Of a DNA stretch of 64,000 bases, positions 25,975 through 34,638 are shown in pieces. Below the pieces are notes generated by a model that had not been told where the DNA came from, searched no databases, and saw only the letters and a program-made list of their open reading frames with translations. The position numbers and the translations under genes were made by a program. Positions within the stretch are counted from its first letter, which is position 1. Every line of letters starts with the position of its first letter. Location: contig CAJTZH010000003.1 of assembly GCA_910584325.1 (NCBI GenBank), positions 1 to 64,000 of the forward strand, written 5' to 3'. The stretch is from an uncultured Lachnospiraceae bacterium. Lineage in GTDB: Bacteria > Bacillota > Clostridia > Lachnospirales > Lachnospiraceae.

Positions 25975-26760
25975 TTAACCCAAAGCGACGTCCAGCGCCA
26001 TCATCAGCGCAAACCCCACGGCAAACCCGATGGTTCCCAGATTACTGTGCGTTCCTTCGGACGCCTCGGGAATCAGCTCCTCCACTACTACATAAACCAT
26101 GGCTCCGGCAGCAAACGACAACAGATAGGGAATCATCGGAATAAAAAATCCCGACAGCCATATGGTCATCCATGCTCCCACCGGTTCAACAACTCCCGAC
26201 AATACGCCGTAGACAAATGATTTTTTCTTTCCCGTCCCGGCAGCACAGACCGGCATGGAAATGATTGCGCCCTCGGGAAAATTCTGTATCGCAATGCCGA
26301 TTGCCAGCGCAAATGCTCCCATCAGCGTAATCGTTGTATTTTCCGCCATCATTCCGGCAAAAACCACCCCAACCGCCATTCCTTCCGGTATATTATGCAG
26401 TGTTACTGCAAGAATTAACATCGTAGATTTGGCAAGAGAGACCTTCGGTCCCTCCGCTTCCTCTAAATTTGCGTGAAGATGAGGAATGATATGGTCCAGA
26501 AGCAGCAAAAATAGTATTCCCACCAGAAATCCTGTCACAGCAGGCATAAAAGCCATCTTCCCCATGCCGTTGTCGGCGCTCATCTCCATTGCAGGTATCA
26601 AAAGCGACCATACAGAGGCCGCAACCATTACGCCCGCAGCAAAACCCGACAGCACCTTTGTCACCCTTTCACTTAAACTGCCTTTCATAAAGAATACACA
26701 TGCGGAACCAAGTGTGGTTCCGATAAACGGTATCATAATTCCAAATGCGATTGTACCCAT
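25975..26760 (-). CDS. ZIP family metal transporter
   Basis: A 261-residue membrane protein of the ZIP family with about eight helices. The metal-binding motifs HNIPEG (helix IV) and FPEG (helix V) are intact, and a short His-containing loop (HIIPHLHANLEE) lies after helix III. It imports divalent cations such as zinc, possibly iron or manganese, into the cytoplasm. It stands alone, convergent with the GGDEF gene, ten bases apart. Metal specificity is not readable from sequence. Confidence 0.9.
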   Translation of the reverse strand: MGTIAFGIMIPFIGTTLGSACVFFMKGSLSERVTKVLSGFAAGVMVAASVWSLLIPAMEMSADNGMGKMAFMPAVTGFLVGILFLLLLDHIIPHLHANLEEAEGPKVSLAKSTMLILAVTLHNIPEGMAVGVVFAGMMAENTTITLMGAFALAIGIAIQNFPEGAIISMPVCAAGTGKKKSFVYGVLSGVVEPVGAWMTIWLSGFFIPMIPYLLSFAAGAMVYVVVEELIPEASEGTHSNLGTIGFAVGFALMMALDVALG

Positions 26761-26833
26761 AGTTTCTCCTTAACTACTGTCGCGCGCAGTATATTACATA
26801 GTATGTGCCGAAAACAGAAATGCTACTACAAAT

Positions 26834-29800
26834 TTACCGCCAGTATGCGAACTCCTCTTCCGTGATAAAGAACACATCGTCAAACACAATACTATGCTCT
26901 TCATAATGCATCTTTACACGGATTCCTTCCCACGGTACCGTATCATACCCGCTATGCGCCTCTGACAGTCCCAATCCCGAAACACATCCGTCCGGCACAT
27001 ACGATAACAGCATATCGCAGAGAATACTGCCGCCGTCACATGTCATATAAGCGATATTTCCATAGCGAATTGTGCCCATCTCACTGCTTTCGCCTTTGTT
27101 TTTCATTTCTGCAAGCAACGCTCCGACAGAAAGTTCCATATCTGACGCCTCATTATCCGTATCAAGTTCTAAACGGATTCTGCCGTTTTCTTTATTGTAA
27201 ATAACCTGAAGTTTCTCATCAATCATCTCTTCTACGTTATACGTACTCAATTCATACACCCTGTCATAAGGCTTGTTCACCGACTCGATAACGGAGACGC
27301 TTTCCGCATGATATTCCGTTCCTCTTCCTATACAATTTATCACCAATGCTTCCACCATGCCGTCATTGTCATAATCTCCCACAAAAAGCTGCGGCAGATT
27401 CATCAGGTCGTAGGAAACCGGCAGCAATGTTGTTTCATCGCCGTTTTTTACAATCATTCCGCACAACTCATTTGCCGAATAATACACGTCAGCTCCTGGC
27501 GTGATACGCTCCTTTAACAAAACATTCCTGCCGGTCTGACTGCCGTAATCTGCCGCGAAGGAAAATTCATCCGCAGGCACGGCGTATTCAAAATCATCTT
27601 CCGTAAGCTGCGCGTACAGGACGTTGGCGTTATAACCTTCCCGAAAGCCTGATTCCACAACTCCCCAGACACCCTGATAGTCTTTATACAATTCCACGGT
27701 TACAATATTCTTATCCGCAAACTCATAGGTAATTTTCGCCGTTTCCACGCCAAAATGATTTCCCCAGGTAATATCCCGTATGATTCCTCCCGCCAACGGA
27801 AAATATGCCCGAAACGCGGACTCGGCATCCAGATATTTTTCTATATGATTATCCGCCAGTTCCGCCTGAATGTTGTATAGAAATAAATCAGGAATGTCTA
27901 TGTTCGCTCCGTTTCCTTCCGTATAAAGCATCTGAAACGTTGCAAGGTCCGTAACCTGCGTGTACGTTTTCTTTGCAGGCTCCTGTTCGCTAAGGCGCGC
28001 CACGCCGTCCTCATACACAAAAGGAATTTCTATGAGATGCATTAACGGTTCATTCTCTTCGGTCCACTCGCAGATGCGGATATACGCGCGCTCTTCCTCC
28101 CACCACTCTTTAAATTTTAAAACTCTTCCATCAAAGGTCATCGTTTCTTCGTATTCGTCAATCATTTTATATACGGCGTTCATTTTATTCTGCTCATAGC
28201 GTGACACTGTCTGCTGCGACGCCGCGTCCAGATTTTCATACATGCCTTCCCCGCTTAAAAGAAGTGCTCCCAGGCGGTTTTCTTTCGCCTCATACGCGTA
28301 AACACGGTGTTTACGGACGATTTTAAAAGATTTTGCGTACGAATCATATCCCATCAATATCATTTTACCGTTACATTTCGCGTAGGTAATTACACCCGTA
28401 CCACTGTCAAAGAGCGCTTCAAATTCTAAAAGTGCTTCTTTAGCTCCGTCTGCGGCAAGAAATTCTTCCCTTGTGATCTCATATACCGGATACTTGCGGA
28501 AGCTGTCCTTTGATTTATCATAATAAAAATATTCCGTCATCGCGCAGTACTGCTCTTTTGAATATTCTCCCTCAATCGACGCCACATGGTTGTAAGTCGT
28601 CACATCCACATCCGTTCCGTTTACCGCGGTGATTTTTCCGTCAATATTTTTATTGTCCAGCCAGATATTCTGATAGTCCATAAAGTAATCGACAATCTCT
28701 CCTTCGCGGATTCCCAGCAATCTGCTGGTTACTTTCTCATCGGACACTCTGTCATAAACGCAGAATGATTTTCCCGCAAGTTCCATGACGTCAATCCCTG
28801 TATCCAAATCGCCAAATTTACTTTCCGTCCGGTAAACCGTTATTTCCCCTTCGTCATAATACAACACATCGACGCTTTCCTCTCCCGTTTCCACAAACAA
28901 AAAACATTCCTTTTCCCCGTCGTTATCATAATCTGCCGAGATGGTCCTTAAGTTCATGGTTTTGGTGTAATTTTCATTTTCATACAGCTTTTCTTTCGCT
29001 TCCTTTATCAGCGCTTTCTCCTCCGCGTTACTTTCCTTTCCTGTAAATGTACATGCCGTCACAACAAAAGCACAAACCGCGAGAACGATAAACACTGCTT
29101 TGGAAAAATGCTTTTTTTGCGCAACCCATTTTATTCGCTCTTTAATTCCCTTTTTCGTTCCCACCATCGTCGTCGCCGCGCACATGACGTTACCGATGCG
29201 GCGCGACTGGCAAATCATCTGCAAAAGCGTCTCCCCGTAAGAAATTCTATTCTCCTCGCCAAGCATTTTGATGACGCTCTCATCACAGGCAAGCTCACAG
29301 TCTTTCTCAGAAACAAACGCTGCGTACCACACAAGCGGATTATACCAGTGCAAAACGACTGCGACGGCGCGAAGCGCTGCCCAGAGATTGTCCCTGTGTC
29401 TATAGTGGGTTGCTTCATGCGTGAGAATGTGTTCTTTTGCTGTTTCTGAAGCAATCCTGCTGCCGTCTAAATAGACTGCCGGCGCAATCACGCCGAACAG
29501 ACACGGCGAAACAACTTCTTTTGTATCGTAAACCCTGAGTTTTTGATAATTCCCGATAAGCACCGCGTTTTTCCTGACACGGATATAAAAACGCAGATTC
29601 ACCACCGCGAAAAAGACTGCCAAAGCGATGACGCCTGCCAGCCAGACACGGTATAAAAGCGCCGGCATCAAAGTATTTTTTTCTACCGCATCTGCCGTAT
29701 CATTGCCGGATACATTTTCATCATCTACGGAAAACTCCGATGAAAATTTTTGCGGAATGTATGCGGCTGAAAAATGCGCCGTTTCTACCGGCTCCTGCCG

Positions 29801-30127
29801 CAGTTCTCCGTAATCACGGACATTTGCCGCCACAGACGTCCGTACCAGTTCGTCGGTCAGATAAACGTTTTTTTCTAACTGATCGTTTTTTGTTGCTTTG
29901 TCATTCCCCTTATCAACATCCTCACCCAAACTGGTCTTCTCCCACTGCGGAAGATAATTGAGAATACTGAAAGCGCTCTCCACCGGCGTTACCGGCACCA
30001 GAAGTCTTACCAGTACCACAAGCCATAATCCGTATATCAGCCTGTGCGGTATTTTCCCCTGACAACACCGCCTAAGCGCAAGCACGGCAACAATCAATAC
30101 AGTCGATATGATTCCCCATTCTGCCAT
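26834..30127 (-). CDS. M56 family (BlaR1-like) sensor with very large extracytoplasmic domain
   Basis: A 1097-residue M56 peptidase/sensor. Helices at ~5-20, 30-48, 158-180 and 343-360 enclose a cytoplasmic zinc protease with HEATH at 237-241 and the downstream Glu region EKDCELACDE. In BlaR1 this protease acts once the outer domain binds ligand and leads to repressor inactivation. Here the outer region (~365-1097) has Asp-rich loops DYDNDGEKE (~399) and DYDNDGMVE (~918), like calcium-binding FG-GAP-type repeats. I see no penicillin-binding SxxK/SxN/KTG set. The BlaI-like repressor gene is one base upstream, so the two form a regulatory pair. The ligand is unknown. Confidence 0.85.
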   Translation of the reverse strand: MAEWGIISTVLIVAVLALRRCCQGKIPHRLIYGLWLVVLVRLLVPVTPVESAFSILNYLPQWEKTSLGEDVDKGNDKATKNDQLEKNVYLTDELVRTSVAANVRDYGELRQEPVETAHFSAAYIPQKFSSEFSVDDENVSGNDTADAVEKNTLMPALLYRVWLAGVIALAVFFAVVNLRFYIRVRKNAVLIGNYQKLRVYDTKEVVSPCLFGVIAPAVYLDGSRIASETAKEHILTHEATHYRHRDNLWAALRAVAVVLHWYNPLVWYAAFVSEKDCELACDESVIKMLGEENRISYGETLLQMICQSRRIGNVMCAATTMVGTKKGIKERIKWVAQKKHFSKAVFIVLAVCAFVVTACTFTGKESNAEEKALIKEAKEKLYENENYTKTMNLRTISADYDNDGEKECFLFVETGEESVDVLYYDEGEITVYRTESKFGDLDTGIDVMELAGKSFCVYDRVSDEKVTSRLLGIREGEIVDYFMDYQNIWLDNKNIDGKITAVNGTDVDVTTYNHVASIEGEYSKEQYCAMTEYFYYDKSKDSFRKYPVYEITREEFLAADGAKEALLEFEALFDSGTGVITYAKCNGKMILMGYDSYAKSFKIVRKHRVYAYEAKENRLGALLLSGEGMYENLDAASQQTVSRYEQNKMNAVYKMIDEYEETMTFDGRVLKFKEWWEEERAYIRICEWTEENEPLMHLIEIPFVYEDGVARLSEQEPAKKTYTQVTDLATFQMLYTEGNGANIDIPDLFLYNIQAELADNHIEKYLDAESAFRAYFPLAGGIIRDITWGNHFGVETAKITYEFADKNIVTVELYKDYQGVWGVVESGFREGYNANVLYAQLTEDDFEYAVPADEFSFAADYGSQTGRNVLLKERITPGADVYYSANELCGMIVKNGDETTLLPVSYDLMNLPQLFVGDYDNDGMVEALVINCIGRGTEYHAESVSVIESVNKPYDRVYELSTYNVEEMIDEKLQVIYNKENGRIRLELDTDNEASDMELSVGALLAEMKNKGESSEMGTIRYGNIAYMTCDGGSILCDMLLSYVPDGCVSGLGLSEAHSGYDTVPWEGIRVKMHYEEHSIVFDDVFFITEEEFAYWR

Positions 30128-30128
30128 C

Positions 30129-30506
30129 TTATTTTCCTCCCGTCTTATGTAAAATGTCCTCTAACTCCCTGATATCCTCGTCGGTTAAATTATTCTGCGG
30201 AACCAGCGCGCTTAACATCAGCCCAATCTGCCCGTGAAATACCTTATGCAGCAGCGTCTGCGCCTCATTCGCGGCTATCTCCTCCCTCTTTATCTTCGGA
30301 AAATAAAGCCGTGCCTTCTCCCCCTGCTCATAGAAAATCAATCCCTTTGCTTCCATTCTCCGAATCATGGTATTGGTCGTGCTCTTTGCCCAGTCCTTCT
30401 TCTCTTTCATCTCTTTCACCATCTGCACAATCGTCTTAGGACTGTTCTCCCACAGACATTCCATAATTTCCCACTCGGAATTGTTTAATGAAAATTTTTC
30501 CTCCAT
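30129..30506 (-). CDS. BlaI/MecI-type repressor (1)
   Basis: A 125-residue BlaI/MecI/CopY repressor. The N-terminal winged helix is SEWEIMECLWENSPKTIVQMV with the family's WAKSTTNTMIRRMEAKGLI recognition region; the C-terminal helices mediate dimerisation. BlaI binds TACA-N2-TGTA dyads and is inactivated by its M56 partner. Two such dyads lie in its own promoter (30534-30545 and 30572-30583), so it is probably autoregulated. It is one base upstream of the large M56 sensor gene. Confidence 0.9.
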   Translation of the reverse strand: MEEKFSLNNSEWEIMECLWENSPKTIVQMVKEMKEKKDWAKSTTNTMIRRMEAKGLIFYEQGEKARLYFPKIKREEIAANEAQTLLHKVFHGQIGLMLSALVPQNNLTDEDIRELEDILHKTGGK

Positions 30507-30533
30507 ACTATGTTCCCTTCATTTATTTTTGTA

Positions 30534-30584
30534 TTACAGCTGTAACCTTATTAACAGTATAAAATATTGTGTTACAGTTGTCAA
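30534..30584 (-). promoter_or_regulatory. promoter and two BlaI-type operators of the blaI/M56 operon
   Basis: On the minus strand TTGACA (30579-30584), 17 bases, TATACT (30556-30561). A perfect dyad TTACAGCTGTAA (30534-30545) lies downstream of the -10 and an imperfect one (minus strand TGACAACTGTAA, 30572-30583) overlaps the -35. Centre-to-centre spacing is 38 bases, the usual two-dyad arrangement of autoregulated BlaI promoters. Confidence 0.75.
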
Positions 30585-30792
30585 CTCTTTTTGCAATACA
30601 TTCCTTCCCGTACCCGGTTCCCGCTTTCAATTTTATATAAAATAAAAAAGAACCATTATCACAGTCCTTTCATTTTTATTTATGTTTTATCTGTCTTATC
30701 ATACTGGATTGTTATAATTTTTTCCGGTTATTCATTGACTTTTCTCCTCATATTTATTACCATGCTGTTTTCATTTTTAGGTATAAATAACC

Positions 30793-30984
30793 TCAACTGT
30801 AGTCAAAAAATTGTAACTTAAAACGATATGTACCATCCCAAATATAAAAGCCGACATATGCACTCTCACCCGGATCTAATACATATGAACCTCTTTCTTT
30901 TCCACTTTCTGTATATGCTATAACATTGATACTTTTTTCATTCATATTGGTGATTTTAACAGGTTCCCCCTTTTTTATATATAA
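30793..30984 (-). pseudogene. possible remnant of a small exported-protein gene
   Basis: The stretch 30507-31138 (632 bases) holds the blaI promoter, a terminator and this ~60-codon open segment, closed by TGA at 30793-30795 and by TAG upstream at 30985-30987. The translation (VKITNMNEKSINVIAYTESG, then SYVLDPGESAYVGFYIWDGTY) reads like the end of a beta-sandwich domain, but there is no credible start or ribosome site. I take it as a gene fragment. The rest of the gap is AT-rich without visible features. Confidence 0.3.
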
Positions 30985-31057
30985 CTACATACTATATATT
31001 ATTTTTGTCAAGATTTCAACAACCCGTTTCTTATAAAAGCACAAATGTAAAACAAAC

Positions 31058-31106
31058 AAAAAATAAAGAACGTGCGGCAATCCACAATAATCGTGAACCG
31101 CCGCAC
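31058..31106 (-). terminator. intrinsic terminator after the 31139-31960 gene
   Basis: On the minus strand GTGCGGC (31100-31106) and GCCGCAC (31072-31078) form a stem with a 21-base loop, followed by GTTCTTTATTTTTTG. It lies about 35 bases after the stop codon. Confidence 0.75.
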
Positions 31107-31138
31107 GCCGCAAATATATATGAATACATTACTTAGCC

Positions 31139-31960
31139 TCACTGTAACAAATCCATACGCCTTTCAAGCCTGCTCTGAAAAAAACGCAGATTTTCCTGTT
31201 CCTGTATTTTCCTGCCGTTGGCGCTTTCATTCAATATCTGTATGTATTTGACACGCCTCTCCCATTTCTTTGCCTGCTCCGCCTTAAACCGCTCCATCTC
31301 TTCCTTCGTCGGACCGGTAAGCCTTCCGGGACCGGTAACGGTACAGTTTCTTACATTTCCATCTTCATCCAAATCAAACACATAGCTTTTTCCCGCCTGA
31401 TGTTCCGCCACATTTCCACCGAAAGACGCCGCCACCGTATTATCCCAACGGTCATAATCTTCCTTCCATTCCTGCAGTTTTGCGATAATCTTGCGGGCGT
31501 AGGCAGGGTCCGCGTCCATTTTTTGCTGCAGGCTCTCCGGAATAAGTATCGCAATTTGCCCGGAACCGACGCTGCTGTAATTTCTCTGCAGGTCCCCGCG
31601 TGTCTGCGGCGGATTCTCCCCTACAGGCTTCCAATCGTTCAACGCGTCCGCACTTGTATTTTTCTGAAAGTACTCCCAAAACGGGAAATCATTTCTCTGC
31701 CAATTAGAAGAAGAAATGTCGGCATTCCCCACATGAGTTACGACATTATACTGTGGAAAAGCATCCGCAAAATTCGTTGCGCCTGCTCTTCCGGTACTGT
31801 ACGCCTTGCTGATGGCTGAAATATAATCCGTGGAGCCTGCCATTTTCTTTGCGTAAGCCGCCTGAAAGGCGCTTGCCGCATTTTTATCCGTTATCTTACT
31901 CAGACGTTCCTGATAGGATTCGCCCATATACTGTCCCGTTTTGATTCCGTTTACACCCAT
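31139..31960 (-). CDS. hypothetical protein
   Basis: A 273-residue protein without a clear signal peptide or membrane helix, which I do not recognise. The N-terminal third is Ala/Ser/Tyr-rich, the middle holds DFPFWEYF and IAILIPESLQQKMDADPAYARKI, and the C-terminal ~60 residues look like a charged coiled coil (KEEMERFKAEQAKKWERR). It follows another unknown coiled protein by ~100 bases and the BlaI/M56 pair 2 beyond that. The segment 'ESLQQKMDADPAYARKI' resembles 'PALLEKMRNDPEKEKEM' of that neighbour, so the two may be distant relatives. No function assigned. Confidence 0.6.
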   Translation of the reverse strand: MGVNGIKTGQYMGESYQERLSKITDKNAASAFQAAYAKKMAGSTDYISAISKAYSTGRAGATNFADAFPQYNVVTHVGNADISSSNWQRNDFPFWEYFQKNTSADALNDWKPVGENPPQTRGDLQRNYSSVGSGQIAILIPESLQQKMDADPAYARKIIAKLQEWKEDYDRWDNTVAASFGGNVAEHQAGKSYVFDLDEDGNVRNCTVTGPGRLTGPTKEEMERFKAEQAKKWERRVKYIQILNESANGRKIQEQENLRFFQSRLERRMDLLQ

Positions 31961-32059
31961 TGTTATTCCTCCCGTTGTTCCTGACTTTTAACTAACTTAT
32001 CGGAAATATCAAAGGAATTTCTAACATCCCGGTTGTGAATCCTATTAAAACATGCCCGT

Positions 32060-32827
32060 TTACACCTGCAAATCCAGATTCGCACCGACTTGCGGCTGCT
32101 GCTTCTTACTGTCTTTTTCCTCTTCCTCCCTGATGGCTTCAAGAATCGTTTTAAATTCCGCGTCATCCATATAAACTTTACCGTCTTTGGAAGCGGCAAT
32201 TTTTTCTTCTAACATCTGCTCCGCCCGTGTTTTACCTGACGTCTCATCCGTTTTCTCTTCTTCTGCCTCTTTCTGTTCTTTCAGCTGCTCCTCCAATTCC
32301 TCTTTCTTTTCTGCCGCTGTTTCCTTCTGTTTTTCGAGAAGTTTTTCGGCGTTTTCACGTCGTTCCTCCCGCAGCTTGTCGCTCATATTTAACATAAAAT
32401 CATTGCGGATTAACGCAATATGGCGGTATTCTCCGTTCTCGTCGATATAGCTGTGCCGGAATACCGTTGTCCAGCCCGTGGCTTTATTGAGACTCTCCGA
32501 CAGTCTTGTCATCGATTCCACGCCTTTAATCAGTTCTTTCATTTCTTTTTCTTTCTCCGGGTCGTTCCTCATTTTTTCCAGAAGCGCCGGACTGACAGTC
32601 AGCGTTTTACCGTTCTTCGCCGTCGCGTAACTGTTTCCTACCTTAAACTCCACGCTTGGAACAAGCTTTGCCAGTTTCTTCGCGTATTCCGCCATGCTTT
32701 CTTCTTTGCTTTCTGCCTTTTGCTGCGTTTTTTCCGCTTCCTTTTTCTTTGCGTCGTTTACCGCGTTACTTTGCGCCATACCCTGCGCCGCATAGCTGTT
32801 GTAATTCGCGTTAATTTCCATTGCCAT
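32060..32827 (-). CDS. DUF6033-like coiled protein
   Basis: A 255-residue hydrophilic protein. It starts with a short Asn/Tyr/Ala-rich segment (MAMEINANYNSYAAQGM), followed by Lys/Glu-rich helices, a folded stretch with VGNSYATAKNGKTLTVSPALLEKMRNDP split by short turns, and a long predicted coiled coil (~150-215) very rich in Glu, Lys and Gln. It resembles proteins I associate with DUF6033, found in Lachnospiraceae near BlaI/M56 genes, but that is from memory. GGGAGG precedes the first ATG. It lies 52 bases after M56 gene 2. Function unknown. Confidence 0.6.
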   Translation of the reverse strand: MAMEINANYNSYAAQGMAQSNAVNDAKKKEAEKTQQKAESKEESMAEYAKKLAKLVPSVEFKVGNSYATAKNGKTLTVSPALLEKMRNDPEKEKEMKELIKGVESMTRLSESLNKATGWTTVFRHSYIDENGEYRHIALIRNDFMLNMSDKLREERRENAEKLLEKQKETAAEKKEELEEQLKEQKEAEEEKTDETSGKTRAEQMLEEKIAASKDGKVYMDDAEFKTILEAIREEEEKDSKKQQPQVGANLDLQV

Positions 32828-32879
32828 CGTCGTATCCTCCCTGATAAAAAATTTGTGAACTCCATTTCTCTGTTTTACG

Positions 32880-34115
32880 TTAAATGATTTGAAGCAGTCT
32901 TACTCTCCAGTCGTTAAGCGGACTGTCATATGGAATGACAACAACCTGCTCTTTTGAGCCGGTTTCATAAGAACAGGAACACCCTGCGCCGCCAAATCCC
33001 GGAAGTTTATAAAAACCGCCAAATACAATAAAAATATCCCCCGCCGCATGATTTTCACGCAAATACATTTCAAACGCTTCCCTGTCCACATAAACAAAGC
33101 TGTCGTCATATGTAATCATCTGCCGCAGTTCGTCGCTGTCATCAAAAAATGTCACCGTTTCGCCGTCATATCCGTATGTAAACATCACGTCATTTTCATT
33201 GTACCTGCCGTAAGAATTACTTTGTATCCATACAAACACCCCTGTCACGCAGACCGCCGCCGCTGCCAGAAGTCCGACTGCCGCCGCGGGGTTGTACCGT
33301 CTGTACCCGGTAATTCTTGTGATTCTCTGCCGGATACTTTTATACTCCGCATCCCCCGCAAATGTAGCGTACATATTGAATGTGCCGCTCTCCGCCTGCA
33401 AAACTCTCATGCTCTTTAATAGCAGCTGCCCGTAATCGTATGTTGTTCCGTTGCTGTTTTGAATTGTTACGAAATCGCAGAGCGCTTCCATATCCTCGCG
33501 AAAATACTTTGTACCTATGGCAAACAGCGGATTCAGCCACAGAAGCACCCGCAATACGTCCCACAGGAAGTAAAAGAATAAATGTCCCAGCCTGATATGC
33601 GTCTTTTCGTGAAGCAGGATGGTGCGCAATTCTATGCTGCTATATTCTTTTAACATCACTTCCGGCATCACAATTCTTGGTTGAAACACCCCTATCGTTG
33701 ACGGCGTAACAGGCATTTTTGTAACATAGACAATCGTACCCTCCACGTTTCGTTTTTCCATACCCGCAGTCAGCTTTTTCAGCTTTCTTTTTTGATGTAT
33801 CAAGCGCGCGGCGTATAAAAAGACAGCCGCCAGATACAACCAGCTTATCCAGAGATATTTTGACAGAATCCGGTTCCACCATGTAAATAGCAGAACGCCG
33901 GTTGTATGCTCGTAAAAGAATTTCATTTTCCCCACAAATAAAACAGGAATCAGCAGGCTCCACAACGCGCTTTTCAGAAACACCCTGTTTTTAAGCAATG
34001 TGCTTCGCAGGAATAAAATAACGCCCGATACCGCAACCGAAATCATCACACATCTTATAAGCTGTATCACGTAATAGACTGCGCATAAATTAATGAAACT
34101 TAACCGTACCGTCAT
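32880..34115 (-). CDS. M56 family (BlaR1-like) sensor, short form
   Basis: A 411-residue M56 sensor. Membrane helices lie at ~12-38, 48-65, 85-105 and 285-303; the zinc protease motif HEKTH is at 169-173 with the downstream Glu region REDMEALCD. Only ~108 residues follow the last helix, so the outer domain is small, far shorter than a penicillin-binding domain. It overlaps the BlaI-like repressor gene 2 by 4 bases. By analogy it inactivates that repressor when its outer domain senses a signal. The signal is unknown. Confidence 0.85.
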   Translation of the reverse strand: MTVRLSFINLCAVYYVIQLIRCVMISVAVSGVILFLRSTLLKNRVFLKSALWSLLIPVLFVGKMKFFYEHTTGVLLFTWWNRILSKYLWISWLYLAAVFLYAARLIHQKRKLKKLTAGMEKRNVEGTIVYVTKMPVTPSTIGVFQPRIVMPEVMLKEYSSIELRTILLHEKTHIRLGHLFFYFLWDVLRVLLWLNPLFAIGTKYFREDMEALCDFVTIQNSNGTTYDYGQLLLKSMRVLQAESGTFNMYATFAGDAEYKSIRQRITRITGYRRYNPAAAVGLLAAAAVCVTGVFVWIQSNSYGRYNENDVMFTYGYDGETVTFFDDSDELRQMITYDDSFVYVDREAFEMYLRENHAAGDIFIVFGGFYKLPGFGGAGCSCSYETGSKEQVVVIPYDSPLNDWRVRLLQII

Positions 34116-34516
34116 GTTCTGTCACATTCCTCTTCTTTGCACTGCTCCAGAATTTCTTCTAATTCCTGAAACTGTTCTTTTGTCAGTTTCGCGCTCTGCA
34201 ATAATGCCGCCATCGCGTTTGTCCTGCTGCCTTCAAAATAGCTCTCCACAAATTTCCTGCTCTTTTCCTTCTGGCATTCTTCTTTTGATTTTGCCGCAGT
34301 GTAGTGATAAACCCTCGCGTCATGCTCATCTACGGTATAACGTAATACGCCTTTCTGCCATAAACGATTCAATAAAACCCGCACCATCCTCGGCGACATA
34401 TCTGTTTTTTTGCAAATTTTCCCGATGACTTCCTTCGCCGTTAAAGACGTACCGGCTGCCCAGAACACTTCCATAATCAGCCATTCGCTCTGACTGGGCG
34501 TCGTTTCTTTTTCCAT
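34112..34516 (-). CDS. BlaI/MecI-type repressor (2)
   Basis: A 134-residue BlaI/MecI-family winged-helix repressor (SEWLIMEVFWAAGTSLTAKEVI, MVRVLLNRLWQKGVLRY) with a C-terminal dimerisation region. It overlaps the short M56 sensor gene by 4 bases. Unlike repressor 1, no TACA-N2-TGTA dyad is visible in the ~120 bases upstream, so it probably recognises a different site. Its operon may include the two unknown coiled proteins at 31139-32827. Confidence 0.88.
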   Translation of the reverse strand: MEKETTPSQSEWLIMEVFWAAGTSLTAKEVIGKICKKTDMSPRMVRVLLNRLWQKGVLRYTVDEHDARVYHYTAAKSKEECQKEKSRKFVESYFEGSRTNAMAALLQSAKLTKEQFQELEEILEQCKEEECDRT

Positions 34517-34594
34517 GCAACCGTCTCCTTTTTCTTGTGTTAATTAGTATATCGGACGGAATTGGCAATTTGTTAATGTTTGTTATCAATTTAT

Positions 34595-34630
34595 TTAAAA
34601 AAAGAACCGCGATACTCGTCCACGGTTCTT
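34595..34630 (-). terminator. intrinsic terminator after secDF
   Basis: AAGAACCG (34602-34609) and CGGTTCTT (34623-34630) form an 8-bp stem; on the minus strand it continues into TTTTTTT. It lies 8 bases after the secDF stop and ends the SCIFF-maturase-secDF transcript. Confidence 0.85.
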
Positions 34631-34638
34631 TCTAAATA

